Shown: in pieces, positions 31,665 to 44,834 of the stretch
Position numbering within the stretch: position 1 is the stretch's first letter
Layout of the letters: the number at the start of each line of letters is the position of its first letter
NCBI GenBank assembly: GCA_050084985.1
Contig: JBITNC010000001.1
Span: 68,820,001-68,884,000, forward strand
Origin: Nageia nagi
Taxonomy: Eukaryota > Pinophyta
Direction: 5' to 3'
DNA length: 64,000 nucleotides
The notes under the pieces: generated by a model
Seen by the model: only the letters and a program-made list of their open reading frames with translations
Database searches by the model: none
Told to the model about the DNA's origin: nothing
Position numbers and translations under genes: made by a program

Positions 31665-34067
31665 TTCAAGTTCAAACTGTTGGGCCTATTGTCCACAACC
31701 TTTTGCTAAAAAAGTTGGTCAGTTTGATAATGTTAAGATAAGTAGTGTTGGATCTAAATTAATTTTTTTTTGTGGAATCAACTTATGGCACCCCCCATAA
31801 CTCATTGGAGAATTTGGCAACTTGCCCTCATTGTGGAAAGGAATGATATTTTGATAATGTCGAAGATTAGGGGTGTCCTAATCTCTTTAATCTTGAATGG
31901 AAAATATTTTAACTATACCTTAGGGAAAGAGTAGTACCTAGATGGGATACCCTAGAAAAGGATGATATTAAGAATTAGGATTATACCCTTAAGTTGTAAA
32001 AAGGGTATATCTCCCATAGTGTACTAGAATGAGGATGGAATGGGTATCCATAGGGAACTTTAGTTACCCCAATGAAAGAAAGAAAAAATAAACCTTCTAG
32101 GCAAGGTACGAGCATTATAAGTTTGTACCTCTATAACTTTATCAAAGGTACCTAGATAATACTAAGTTAACACTCTTGATACTATTACTTGAGAAATAGA
32201 GAGAAAAATAGTTAGAGATTTTCCTTAGAGCTGTTAATAAAACACTAGAATAAGGAAAAGTCATATGAATGTGAAATATAGGGCATACTATCTCTTTAAA
32301 TAATTGAATTGGTATGGTGATGATTTAATGGACTACTATAAAATATTTGATAGGAAAGTAAGTCCTTAAAAGAAAAGAAAATTTCATTAGGTGGTGCTCT
32401 ACCCTAAAATTTGAACCTTTCAAAATGAACTACGATGATAATCATAATTTTAGAAAATGCAAATAGGAGATAATGTAGGTTCAAAAGTAAAAAGGATAAG
32501 TTAATAAAGACATAGTGGACTAAAAACCTCATAGGGAAAGAAAATTCTATGGTTTACCTAGGTTTGGTCAAACACTTATCAGAAAATGATAAAAGCATAA
32601 AAGGAGCATGCTAAAACTTTTAAAAGTGTTCTAGGATAGATGTACTACAAAAAGAATAAATGTACAATATCGTTACTTTTTATAGTGATGAAAGGAATAG
32701 TAGATAAGAATATGCTATATGTCAAAATTCAAGGTCAACAAAAGATTCTCTAAAGAAGAGAAGGAATAATGTAAAGAAAAAATAAATAATAATAAAATCC
32801 CATCAATTGAAGAGACATAATTACCTCATAATCCAATAACTTATTTAGTAGAAAATGTGAAAAGCCTCTTTCAGGTAAATTGTAATTAATTTAGCTTACA
32901 AATAATAACTCTTGCTAAAAAATATGAGGAATTAGTTCTTTTGACATAGTGACTCGATTTTGTTATTGTATTAGGGAATTGCAAAAGGACTAATGGACAA
33001 TTTGAGTTAGAAAATTTAGGATGATGGCATCAAGGAAAATACATCTCAAGAGAATGAAGATGTAAATGCATATCAATTCCTTGAAAATATCATATCAATT
33101 CAAAAGCAATTAAGGATATGCAATACCAAATGATAAAACAAAAGAATTATTAAACCTACTACTTTATGAGGTTATAGTAAATGTAGTAATCAAAAGCATT
33201 TTGAAGTTCAAACACAATATGAATACAGTAGTTTAAAAATTTTACACTTTATGAAGGTGTCTTAAAATACTAAGTATCGATTCATAAAAATAGGTCTTAT
33301 GAAGGGAGAAGAATATTCAATTATGCTATTAAGGGGAAAGATTCAAATTTAATACTTTGAACTCATGAGAAAGTGTCATAATTTAACTAAAAATTGATAT
33401 GATTAATGGGATCTAGATAAACAAACCCTGAAATAAGATTGTTACTAAATATATTTGGGTTAAAATGTTCATGATATCTAAACTTTGTGGAGAGTGACAT
33501 AACTTTTCCACCTCAAAGGAGAGATAAATTGCAATCTTCTAAGGATGCAAAAAGGTGTTAGGGCATCAACTTCCTAATAGATGAAATAGGAATGCAGAAA
33601 TCTAGTACAAAACATGTTTGCAAAATATAGTGAAATTTAATGTTCTCTATTATATTTCTATTCAATATAGCAAACCATCTAATGAATTGCATTTTATTTT
33701 GACTCTATTTACTCTGGTGGTGGTTAGGTTAACCAAAGTAGTATGCTTTTACTGGGATAAAACCTACCAATGTTGGCCTTATGGAAGCTATGAATTATGT
33801 TTTTACTACAAATCTCTAGGCATCAAAAGAGTCTTTGACTAATTCAAAGTTTTTCCTAGTAATTAGTCACATTTGCCTTCTTGGAATGAATTGATTCCAT
33901 GCTTACTTATAAGGAGGTGCATAACTCCTAGGAACGATTTGGATGATCTCATCATGACCATCCAACATTTACAAGCAATTGGAGGAGTGATGATTACTCT
34001 TCAAGAATTTGCACAACTATGCCATAAGTTCCACAAAAATCTAAAACCTATTTAGTCCCTTTAGTAT
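31665..34067 (+). other. Internal region behind the long LTR, unrecognised
   Basis: This should be the leader and gag of the long-LTR element, but I cannot read any gag, protease or RT motif in either strand. It is AT-rich with many stops. Stretches at 33,618-33,842 and 33,873-34,055 are open for 60-74 codons without family motifs. It ends at the Tat insertion (AGTTG at 34,068-34,072) and continues after 63,611. Confidence 0.4.
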
Positions 34068-34072
34068 AGTTG
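34068..34072 (+). repeat. Target-site duplication AGTTG, left copy, of the Tat element
   Basis: AGTTG precedes TGTTTACTC here and recurs right after the other LTR at 63,612-63,616. Confidence 0.8.
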
Positions 34073-34897
34073 TGTTTACTCAAAAATCAACCTTACAAGC
34101 ATGCAAAAACAAAATCTATCACAACCAACATAAACTCTTTATTAATCTCTAAATAAACCTCAATTTTAATTATAATTGCCTCGCAATGGAGGGCTTTAGT
34201 ACAATGCATAATATAGGCCTCTTGAAGGCCCTTCTTTGCTGATGTCTTCAAGCTGTAGATGTCATTTGATTGAACTTGCAACAAAAAGAATTTGATTGCT
34301 TCTTCCTTACTATTCCTTGGCTTCTATTTGCCTTAATCAATTGCTAGTCTTGGAATCCTACATATGCACAAACCAACAATCCATCAAACATAAATGTTCA
34401 TGCTCTAAGATTATAATAAATAAAACATGAATAAACATCCATATAAGTAAAAATAGTAAACTAAAATATATTAGCTTGGTTCTAATTCAGTAAAGTAAGT
34501 TGCCTTTTTTTCTCTCTTTTCTCCTTGGAAGAAGTCTTACTTATAGATTTTCCAAGGCAGCATTAGTTGCTATTTTGGAATGCAAGGTTGTATGAAAAAA
34601 TCTCATCTAGCCTTGTCATAGATTAAATTCATGCAAGGAAAGCATAGGATCAAGGATGAAATCATCCTTGATCCATTGGATTGTTTCCTTGGATGCCTAA
34701 TTTTTCTATTTTTTTCTTTGCATTATCTATTTAAGGATTGCTAGTGAGTACCCATCAAGTGCTAGTGATTCGAATATGATCATCGATGATTATAAGGAAT
34801 TCCAATGATCGATATACTTTGGAAAAATTTAATGTTTGCCTAAAATTTTATCCCCCTCTTTCATTTATCGAAAGAGCAGTCATTTTAAGTGTCTACA
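34073..34897 (-). repeat. 3' LTR of the Tat element (825 bp)
   Basis: It matches 62,780-63,611 over its whole length with scattered substitutions and small indels. The plus strand starts TGTTTACTCAAAAATCAACC and ends AAGTGTCTACA. Confidence 0.93.
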
Positions 34898-34912
34898 TTT
34901 TGCCCCTTTTTG
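34898..34912 (-). promoter_or_regulatory. Polypurine tract of the Tat element
   Basis: In element orientation CAAAAAGGGGCAAAA abuts the LTR start TGTAGACAC. This is a typical Ty3 plus-strand primer. Confidence 0.8.
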
Positions 34913-37890
34913 AAATATCCAACATTTTATAGGTGGAGATGGGGTATAATCAAGTCTTGACTTGTACTTTTTGATCTTAAGTCAAGGTTTTGAACTAACT
35001 CATTCTCTATGAATAAGCTAAATTTGAGTGATTAGATTAGACTAAATTATTTTTTTATCTTTTGTGTTTGACACATTTGAAAATAATAAAAGGTTGTAGT
35101 GCAAGGCGTAACTTAGGTAGTTACCACTATATTATTGTGCTATGTTGGAAGGATACAAATGGAGTCTTAGCTGTCATGTGTATGCCATAGCTAGCATGTG
35201 ATAAAGAAGCTCCCTTACAAATATAACAACTTGTAATCATTCTACTTTTGTCCTAGTAGATAGGTTACTTAATGATCTTGCACAAAAGTTCATCCAACAA
35301 TTTTAATCATATCGAAACTCCATCCTTTTTTTTTGTTAAAAGAAGGGTCATTTTTCAAATTCAAAGTTACCCAAGAGTCTTAATTTTTTTGAAAAACCCT
35401 TAACTCTAAATTAAGTTTAACAAGTGAAGAACTCATAGTGATTTTGCCTTTGACACATATATTTTTTAATTATTTATGGTTTTTAATTATTTTATATTAT
35501 TTTTGATATTTTTTAGGATATTTATGATGTGAGCATCTTTCAAGCATAATGTTTTGTTTGGGCTATAGTTTTTTTTTTCAATTGAGCATTGTTGATTGTT
35601 CAAAAGATATATACAAGAGTTTATAAATTACCCTATTTCATTTTGAATTTTCTCATCAATATTTACAATTAATCATAGGCCTAACTTTACTAAAAGAATT
35701 TTTGACGTACTCCAAAATTTTGTATTTTTAAACTTTTAATTAGAGACTTTTAATAAAGCACATAGGGAAGGTCCCTGGTATTTCTCTTATTGAAATACCT
35801 ATATAACTTGCTTATTTTAAGAAAACCTCTTTCATTCATTTATCATTTTTTTTGTAACTTACTTTATCATTAATTTGCTATTAGGTTCTAGATGTCTTCG
35901 AGCTCAGAGGAAAATATCTTTGTATACTCAAGGATGCCAGTCTTGTTAACTATCATAGATTAGACCTTTCTTCATGTGGTTGGATTTAGAGTTGGGCCCT
36001 ACATGGGTTGTATTCACTGGGACTACCCACTCTAGTAGCCTTATAAGAGAGGTGGGATTCTTTGATCGACACCTTCCATCTTCCTATAGGGGAGAGCTAG
36101 TAGGCCCATGGATGGTAGAGATGGTAGCTCCAAGAGAATTCTAGGGCTACTATTCTTTGTATTTCATGTTAGTCTTATGATTTTTATGAGACTATGTCAT
36201 TTTTCTTTTGAGATTTATAGAGAGTAGGACCATTTCTGATATTTAGACATGTTATTCATAGTTTTATCATTATTTTTTGATGACCTTATCTATTTTGAGA
36301 TCATGGTAGTCATGATCAATAGTTGGTTTCTTTAGCTGTGATGGATATGAGTTATATATTTTTTGATATACATGATGATGACTTTAGACTCTTATAAATG
36401 TTTTTAGTATCATATATACGTATGTTTATGTTTTTTTAAATGTATGTGTTAAAGTAGAAATTAATGACAGTTTATTTTTATGTTTTCATTTATTTTTAAC
36501 ACCTTATCTATGATATATTCTATAAACTAAAAGTGATATTTATGTTTATATAGTAATGTGATGTTTATAGAACATGATTTGATTTGTAGGAGAACGAAAT
36601 CAGATGCATCATTTTCCATTTTCTTGGACTACTTTTATACATGATTTTGAACATAATATACTAGTATAAACATATGTGATATCATGAATAATGTGAATGT
36701 ATGGATGTAAAACACACATAATATTTACAACACTTTATGGATGTAATAATTGGATGCAAATAAATGTATATGTATAGATGAATGTAAAATATATGAAACT
36801 TAAATGACATAAGATTTTTATGAATATCATAATAACTTAAACATCAATCTTAATGTGATGGCAACTTATCAAGCTTTTTGTAATAATAGTAGTAATGGTA
36901 TTGGATGAATGAATGAATATATAAATAAAGAAGTGTAATAAATAAAACCTTCAATATCTAGTTTCATTAATTGATCTTCTACTTTGGTCTCATCTACTAG
37001 GGATGATATGAAACAAGATCATAATATACTTAAGTTTACCATAAACTAGTGTGTGTGCAATGATGTTCATTTCCTTCTCTTAACATTCACAAATTAAACA
37101 TCTCAGGATTATAAATGTGAAATATGATTTTTTCATTTTTGTAAGGTATGTTTCATACCAAAAAGCATCCATAGCCTTGGTGAAGATTAACCCCTTCATC
37201 CTATTACAACCTTGCTCTATTGCTAGTCAGGGTTTATAGCCTTAATAGAGGATGCTGTAATGACCCAAGAATTCTACATAGTTTTGCTTTGTTTTTCTTT
37301 CCTTTTTTTCTTTTTCTTTTTTGTATTTTATTTTTGCTTTTCTTTTCTTTCCTATCCTAGCTCTTAGGTTCAGATGAAGCAAAAGGTAAGAAAACCATAC
37401 TCAAATTTATACCCAAGAAATACTTAATTCTTGATTTTTTTTGAGATTTTTAATGTGAAAGGGTATGAGTCTATTAGCCCATTGCCATTTACCATAGTTA
37501 TGTCTTTTTATCATCCTAAGTTTTTGAAACCTCAACATAGGATTTCTCAACTAAGACCAAATATGAATAGAGTATTTATTACTTACTTCTTTATTTGTAA
37601 ATATAACTATATACATAAATGAATATATGATTGATATTTAATAATTATGGCACTTAAGGTAAAACACTAAACATTTATGAACAAAGTAGAATGATTTAAA
37701 CATATGGGCAATGCATCCCAGTAGCCAAGATGCTTCAAAAGTATATCTTTTGAGTATATATACATCTATATGTACATATATACATTTTTTTATTTTTTGA
37801 AAATTTTTAGAATATTTTAATGTTTTTGTGTTTTTTAATTTTTTTATGTTTTTTGAATTTTTAATGTTTTACTTATTTCCCCACTGGATA
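34913..37890 (-). other. Tat 3' untranslated region
   Basis: About 3 kb without a readable minus-strand gene. On the plus strand a start-like ATGTCTTCGAGCTCAG at 35,892 follows a pyrimidine-rich stretch ending in AG, and some Tat elements carry antisense ORFs near the 3' LTR. The reading closes after about 23 codons, so I do not call a gene. The rest is AT-rich, including 36,360-36,960. Confidence 0.4.
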
Positions 37891-37899
37891 AGAATCTGC

Positions 37900-40240
37900 A
37901 ATAGGTCATCATGAGTAAAAGGATGGAAGTAATAGTAAGTACAGATGGTACGATTAATGAACCATTGCTAGGGGTCACAAATGATGGACACAAACAACAT
38001 GAAATTCCAATACCACAAGTTTATAGATAGGAGATTAGCTATGGTGACATCATCAAAAAAGTCTTCTTCATGATGTAGAAGATGAAACCCACAGTATCTA
38101 ACAAATCAAACTACCAAAGGAGTGATAAGAGCATCAATCATGATTATCCAAATAAAATTAGGTCTAGAGATCATATGGATGAGATTTTGTAGGAATTCTT
38201 CATCAAGGATGTCATATATCACATAAGATCCCAACAAGGCTAATGATTAATGTAAATCTCCATTCAATCAAGTTCCTTAGAATATTATAAGCATGGTTGA
38301 ACCTATCTAGGGTAGCAGAGAAAGCTTTCATAAATAAAATTTGATGCTAGATATCCTTAGGCAATTGATTAAATTGATCCTCCTCTAACTCTGGGTTTTG
38401 GATAGGATCTACTAAGGGGTCACTAGAAAAAGTACAAGGTGACCAAGAAATGATGAGGAATGATAGGTACCATGGGATAGGAGGATCATAATGTGAGTAC
38501 CCCTCCTACTGATTGGTGGGAAGGTTGACACAATTTGGGTGACTCATGATGCCTGTTGCTTGTGAAATTCAATCAACTACCTACAATGTCATATACATGC
38601 ATTTTTTAGAATTTATATAAAGTTTTTAAAGTTAGATATATACACACATTTTATTTTTACCAAAAAATATTTAATAATTATTTTTTGAATTATTTACATA
38701 TATTCTTAATGGTGGTACTTTTATTTACTTTATTATTATTATTTTTTGAGACACAAAACTTTTTACAACTCCCCAATGATAATGGTTCCCTTATTTTTTA
38801 CAGATAACCCAAGAAATAAAAGTACAAAGGTTTAACTAAGAGATAAGCAGTTCCTAGTCCTAGGATGGATGATTGGTAATGGATTGGATACAAATGAGTG
38901 GCAAGATTGGTGGATGATGCTTGAATTTCTTAATGACATGTTTTGCCTTGGCTAATGATGTCAGGGCTTCACCATTCTCAATAAGTGGAAGATAGGATGG
39001 GATCCCTAAGGTTTGTGAGGATTGAGGGGGAATTAATGATGCAAGGGAGATTACACTCTTCATGAGATACTAGACATACTCATTTTTTGCTGGTTTGACT
39101 ACAACCTCACTCTTTCTTTGGTTAAAGCATTCTAAGGTCTTTTAAAACCTTAGTTTTATATTAATTGGGTTATTTACACAATAGTTTTTTTTCAATAATG
39201 AAATATAATCATATATGATTTCATTATGTAAATTTAAACAGGTATTATAGTCCAACACCAAATCATTAATGATCTCAATTATTGAAATTGATCTTCCATA
39301 ACATCAAAGAGTCATATGATCAATAGAATTTATCAAAATTCTAGGTCTCTCATAAGGCCAATGAAAGCAAAATAGATGGATCCAATTAGCTAGGGATTCA
39401 ATTTCCATCCACATATCCTTTGCTTCTAACTCAAAAGTTGCCCTAAGACCACTGACTTTTAAGTCCCAAGCATTGGTTCCTCACTGATTGTAAAAATTCA
39501 TGGCTATAACTTCTTGAATTTATTTTAGTAAAGTGAAGAAGTGGGCTATCTCAATGTAAGGGGACTTTCTCAATGCTTGCATATATCAATCTTTCAAGTA
39601 TCTATCAACTAGGATTAAATTATGTTCTTTCATTGGTTTCTAGCTTTCTTATTATCATAGTCCTTGTTTGAACACTATGAGGAGGAAGATGGGGAAACCT
39701 TGACCTAATTCGAGAGAATTATTGGTCAATATTTTGCACACATATAATTAATCATTAAGGTTTGTAGATGAATATTATGTAAAAATCATAAATAATTTTA
39801 TGATGATGTAGGTATCTTGTCATCTAGTCTACCCATGTAAATAGAAAATCTTCAATTGGCCAGGTGCTAACAACTCTATTCTGAATCCAATTATTGAAAA
39901 AATAATTAATTATGATCTTGGGAGCTGAAGTAGGCCAATATTATCATAATGAGTTTACCATGCAGACTTGCACAAAATAATGTGCATGGCTTAGGTGCTA
40001 CATGGCTTTATCCACATAAATTTCCAAGTTATCTTCATGAACACTTATCTCCCATCCTTGGTATCTTTCTAGAAATAAGTTTAAGGCTACAATTCTTTGT
40101 AAATTAACAGGTAAATGGAGGATATTTCTATTTCTAAGGAAAATATCTAGGGGTAATTCTATGATAGCCTTATCTCCCAAATATCTTGGTTTCTTAAACC
40201 AAGGTTTTTATTGAATACCTCTTTGATCAACAATTAGGTG
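37900..40240 (-). pseudogene. Third ORF of the Tat element, downstream of integrase (function unknown)
   Basis: Long minus-strand readings with only scattered stops lie between the integrase end (about 40,390) and the 3' untranslated region. Near the start are FKKPRYLGDKAIIELPLDIF and LERYQGWEISVHEDNLEIYV. In the middle (about 39,480-39,260) is FELEAKDMWMEIESLANWIH. Further on (38,470-38,230) are SSDPLVDPIQNPELEEDQFN and FMKAFSATLDRFNHAYNILR. The total is roughly 780 codons. I do not recognise a domain, signal peptide or membrane segment. It occupies the place of env-like ORFs in Athila but has no env features that I can see. Its limits are approximate because of stops and frame changes. Confidence 0.55.
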
Positions 40241-40389
40241 GATGCTTTTACTCTTTTTTTATGTGATTTTTTGTTTCAAATACATTAAATATGTATAAGT
40301 ATTTAAAAAAAGTACTTTTTTTGATTTTTTGATTGAAAAAAACTTATTTACAATATATGTAACTTCTAATTAAAAAAGTTTTTTAACTA

Positions 40390-41620
40390 TATAAAGGTCA
40401 AAGATGCATGATATTTATAGGTTCATGCTCTTCGTTACCTTCCATATCAACTAAATGATAAGCCCCAGATCTAAATTTTCTTTTAATTACATAAGGATCT
40501 AACCAGTTAGGAGATAACTTATCTTGGAGCTATCATTCCATTCAACAAGTTTGCTGGTTTTCTTTTAAAACCAAATCTCCTATGTTAAATTCATGAGTTT
40601 TAACTTTTTTATCAAAGGCTCTTTTAATGCAATTTTGATAAGTACGTAAATGCTCCAACACATTAACTCTTCTTTCATCTAGAAGTAGTAATTGATCTAA
40701 TCTTGTTTGAATTGCTTCATTAGTGATATAATCTTGTAATGCAATTTATAAAGAAAGAATTTCTATTTATAAGGGTAATACTGCTTTGAACCCATAAACT
40801 AAGGAAAAAAGGGTTTCCCTAGTAGGAGTTTGAATACTAGTTTGATAGGCCCATAATGCATGTGGAATTCTACATGCCAATCTAGTGGGAGTCATCAACA
40901 ATTTTTAATAGAATGCTATGAATAGTTTTTGTTTATGGCTTCAGCTTGACTATTCCCTTAAGGATAATAAGGATTTGAGAAGCTTAAATAGATATGATAT
41001 CTTTTACATAAAGCCTGAACTTCTTATTTTTGAAGTTCTTCCCATTATCATGATAATTTAGGCTAGAATTCCAAAATGGCATATGATGTGGTTTTGTATG
41101 AATTCTGCTATCTTGGCCATTTTGTTGAAATCATGGGAATAGATTCTACCCATTTTGTAAAATATTTTGTAGTAGTTATTAAAAACTTATGACCTCCTAA
41201 AGAAATAGGAGAGATTTGACCTATTAAATCTAATGCCCATCTTTAGAATTGACATAATAATTGTATGGGTTGTAATGTACATGAAGGTTGATTAAATAAT
41301 TTGCATGTTGTTGAAATTTAACACAGTTTTCTAATGTATTCCATGTAATCATGTTCCATAGTAGGCTAGTAATATCCCATATGCATTAATCATTTTGTGA
41401 TTGCAGAGACACTAAAATATCCTCCACAAATTCCATCATGTGTGCATGAAATAGCAATTTCTGAATTGGCCCACTCTAAACATTTGAGCAATATTCCATC
41501 AAAACCCCTATGGTATAAGACATCTCTTATCATTCATAAGTGAAAATCTTTTATCTTGAATGCTTTTCAAGATGATTTTGTCAAATCTTTAGGTAATACC
41601 CCATCTCTTAAGAATTTGTA
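40390..41620 (-). pseudogene. Tat integrase
   Basis: Minus-strand pieces in order are THDGICGGYFS (zinc-region remnant, about 41,440), HMGYYWPTMEHD, WALDLIGQISP (first catalytic Asp, about 41,225) and FTKWVESIPM. The C-terminal part KLSPNWLDPYVIKRKFRSGA then YHLVDMEGNE lies at 40,520-40,440. The second Asp and the Glu regions are frameshifted and hard to read. Integrase would insert the cDNA; this copy is broken. Confidence 0.75.
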
Positions 41621-41623
41621 CAA

Positions 41624-42318
41624 TTATGTATACCATAAATTTTTGTCTTCTATTGCAATGTCTAAGACTACATGTTCAACTTTACCTGATTCTATTAAGG
41701 ATTGAATGATTTGAACAAAATAGGAATTTTTTTTTTGATTAGGGTTTGCGAGCATTAAAGATCTAATGGAAGCCATAGCATTAGCAAACCTTTTAGTTGA
41801 TCGTGGTGCTACTTCTAAATCATATTTTTCAAAAGATAATAAAAGATTTTTCACTAATCTCTTATATTTTTGTAGCAAAGGTTCCTTACATTAGAATTCT
41901 CTTTAACTTGATTTACGATTAATAACAAATCATCAATTAATTTTACCCTTTTTAGTTTTAATTTTATAGTAGTTTTAATAGCTAGGATTAAGGCTTCATA
42001 CATGACATTATTATTTGTACAAGGAAAGTTAAGTTTAAATGAATAGGGTATGGGAAATCCTTGGGGTGTAACAAAAACAACATTGACACCCCCACTTTGC
42101 TCACATCTTAATCCATCAAAATATATTACCATATCCCAATCTTCTTCAGATTCTATGAGAATTTCCATTTCATCTAATTGAAATACATGTTCATCTAGTA
42201 ATTCTATGATGAGTGGATTATCATTGGATAGTGGTGCCTTAACAAGGTAATCAGTGATGACTTGTCCTTTAATTGATTTTTGACTTATGAAAAGTAAATT
42301 GAATTTAGTTAGATGCAT
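41624..42318 (-). pseudogene. Archaeal-type RNase H (aRNH) of the Tat element
   Basis: Two overlapping open stretches (42,318-41,854 and 41,878-41,624) form one domain. MVIYFDGLRCEQSGGVNVVF holds the first Asp, NNNVMYEALILAI the Glu, and VKLIDDLLLIVNQV replaces the usual GDS motif. The C-terminal VAPRSTKRFANAMASIRSL has Asn in place of the last conserved Asp. In Tat-lineage elements this second RNase H sits between the ordinary RNase H and integrase, as here. Confidence 0.82.
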
Positions 42319-42329
42319 AATCCATTTAG

Positions 42330-42905
42330 ATGTTCTTGCATTTTAATAAGTTTTATTCATCATGTATTTCAAAAGATTGGCTTTAGCAATTACGTATGTG
42401 GTATGGTTTAGCATTTAATAACTTAATTTTTTGGTTGTGAATACTACTGCTAGACATAAATTTTCCAAATACATATATTTGATATCATAACCAACTAAAG
42501 TTCAACTAAGGTGATATATTACTTGTTCTTTATTATTCTCTTCTTTTGAGCAAGCATGGTTTCTAAGGATATTTCTATAGTTGATATATATAACAAGAAT
42601 GGTTCTTTAGGCTTAGGTGGTACTAGACTAGGTGGTGAAAGAAGCTAGCATTTAATCACATCAAATCCTCTTACTATTCATTTTCCCTAGTGAAAATAAT
42701 ACCCTTCTTTAAAAGTTTGTTAAAAGGTTTACACTTATCTAATAACTGAGAAATGAAACATCTTATGGCCTGTAACTTACCATGTAGGCTTTGTAGTTAA
42801 TTTATATTTGAAGGGGGGACATATTTGTTATTGCTTTTATTTTGTTAGGATCTACTTCAATCCCTTGTCTAAAGATAATGAAACCTAATAATTTCCTAGA
42901 TGTTA
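42330..42905 (-). pseudogene. Tat RNase H (first), heavily decayed
   Basis: It lies between RT and the archaeal-type domain. Readable pieces include a KPFLLYISTIEIS-like start near 42,600 and scattered connection-domain residues. Many stops; the catalytic residues cannot be assigned. Confidence 0.5.
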
Positions 42906-43560
42906 CCCAAAAACACACTTCTTTGGTTCAGTTGAATTTTATGTTCTAGTAACCTATCAAATATTTTAATGAGCACTTTGGGGTAGTCCTCTCATGTTTT
43001 TGATTTAGCCAGCACATCATCCACATAATATTCTATGATATCATGCATGTAATCATGGAAGATGTACGTCATGGATCTTTGTTAAGTAGCTCTAGCATTT
43101 TTTAATCCAAAAGGCATTACTTTGTAATAGAATGTTCCCCATGATGTTGTAAATACATTTTTATTCTGGTCTTCTGATGCTACCTTAATTTGATTATACC
43201 CATAAACCCATCCATGAGTGACAACATTTTGTGTCCTATGGTAGAATCAACCAAGCTATCTATGTTTGGTAAGGGGAAGTTATCCTTAGGACATGCTTTG
43301 TTTAGATGTCTAAAATCTATGCATATTCTGATCTTCCCAATGGATTTCTTAACTGGTACCATATTGGAAACCTAATAAGAGTAATCAATTGGGTGAATAA
43401 ACTTGGCTTCTAAAAGCTTTTGCAACTCCTCTTTCACCATTAAGGTAATTGTAGGATGCATTTTTTTCATAGTTTTTATTTAACAAGTTTTGAACCTTCT
43501 TTTATACCAAGGTTATGCACTACTAAATTAGAATCAAGCCTAGGCATATTAGCATATGAC
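42906..43560 (-). pseudogene. Tat reverse transcriptase
   Basis: VPVKKSIGKIRICIDFRHLN then KACPKDNFPLPNIDSL (43,359-43,250) and KMLSLMDGF (43,220) are the classic start of Tat RT. MPFGLKNARAT (43,115) and EYYVDDVLAKS (about 43,035-43,005) hold the catalytic box with both Asp residues. A frame change after SLMDGF and later stops break it. Confidence 0.85.
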
Positions 43561-44834
43561 CATGTGAATATTTTTTTTTTCCTTAAGTATTGTAATAAAA
43601 TATTTTCTCTCAATAAGAGACTTTCCTAATTGAATTATTTTAGGGCTATTAGGTTCATTACTTAGATTAATTTTGATGGTTTCTTCAATTAACATGTGAT
43701 ATCCCTCTTCTAATTGGTTGGGTATTAGAATCCAATTACTATTATTTGCATTATATTCTTCATCTTTAGCTTCATACTGATCTTTCAAAGTAGTATTGAT
43801 ATTCAAATTTATAGTTTGTAATATTGTATATATGTATTTGAAATCCTAGATTGTAGGTTGTTTCAGAATTAATGTAAAATCTACAATTTCTTCATCTACC
43901 AGAAAGTATGAAGAAGAACTATTTGAATTTTTGAGCCTATTATCTCAAACTCATCACTCTTAGACCAATCAAAGTTCATTTGAAGTATTAGATTATCATA
44001 TATTTTTGCAATATCCACCATGTTAATTGATATATCAGAGAATAACCCTCCCAAGAATATTGTTTTAGATTCCATGTCATCTTGGTTTGTCATCCATTTA
44101 GTACTTCAGATAAATTTTTATATGTTGTGGTCTTGGGTTCTAACTCATTTATCTTGAAATTGGATACTCCTTGATTTTTTGCTCTTATAACCTAATCCTA
44201 TCTTATCATTGGGTAATTGATAACGAATGTCAATAGTGTATCTAGGTCCTTGTTCATATCATCCTAGACCTTATCCTTTCCAATGACACCTATCTAAGTA
44301 TCTTTGAAAAAATGTTCTTACATCTACTAATAATATTCTAATGAATCACAAAAAGTACCTTCATTAGACTGAGGTGAAGAGAAGGATAGATGGTTCTATA
44401 GGACCTTGATATACAAATAGCATTTGATTAGGTAATTGCCCTAGTGGTACTAATTGCCCTACCACACAAGGAGACTCTTTAGTATTCCTATTTCTTGAGC
44501 TATAGGAATATTAAAAATGACATCATCAATAGCAAATTCCCTTATTCGTAATCAATCAATTTTATGGTCATAGGATAAATATTTGATGGTTTATCTCTTA
44601 TTATACCATTATTATCTATTTTATTTATTGGACAAGATGCTTTAGATGATGAAGCTTTGTTTACTTCATCTAGCTTTTGTGCTCTTTCTTCCCATGTTTG
44701 CTTTTACAGGATTGGCGATTTTATTTTTAATGATAATCCCTATTAATATTTGGTGTACAAGGTATTTCAAGATCAATAAGATATTTCCCCTTAAAAACTT
44801 GGAGAAGCACCTTCTTTATTGATATCTACTATTG
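43549..44834 (-). pseudogene. Tat pol spacer between protease and RT
   Basis: The 85-codon stretch 43,806-43,549 ends in EETIKINLSNEPNSPKIIQL, the segment that normally leads into RT. Upstream pieces (44,560-43,900) include REFAIDDVIFNIPIAQEIG. They are coding-like but not assignable to a domain. Confidence 0.6.

Noticed and set aside
33618-34055. Two small plus-strand open stretches as a possible host gene
   Set aside because: 60-74 codons each, no family motif, no splice or start support, and located in a decayed retroelement interior.
35892-36180. Antisense ORF in the Tat 3' region
   Set aside because: A start-like ATG after an acceptor-like AG is suggestive, but the frame closes after about 23 codons and later readings need several frame changes.
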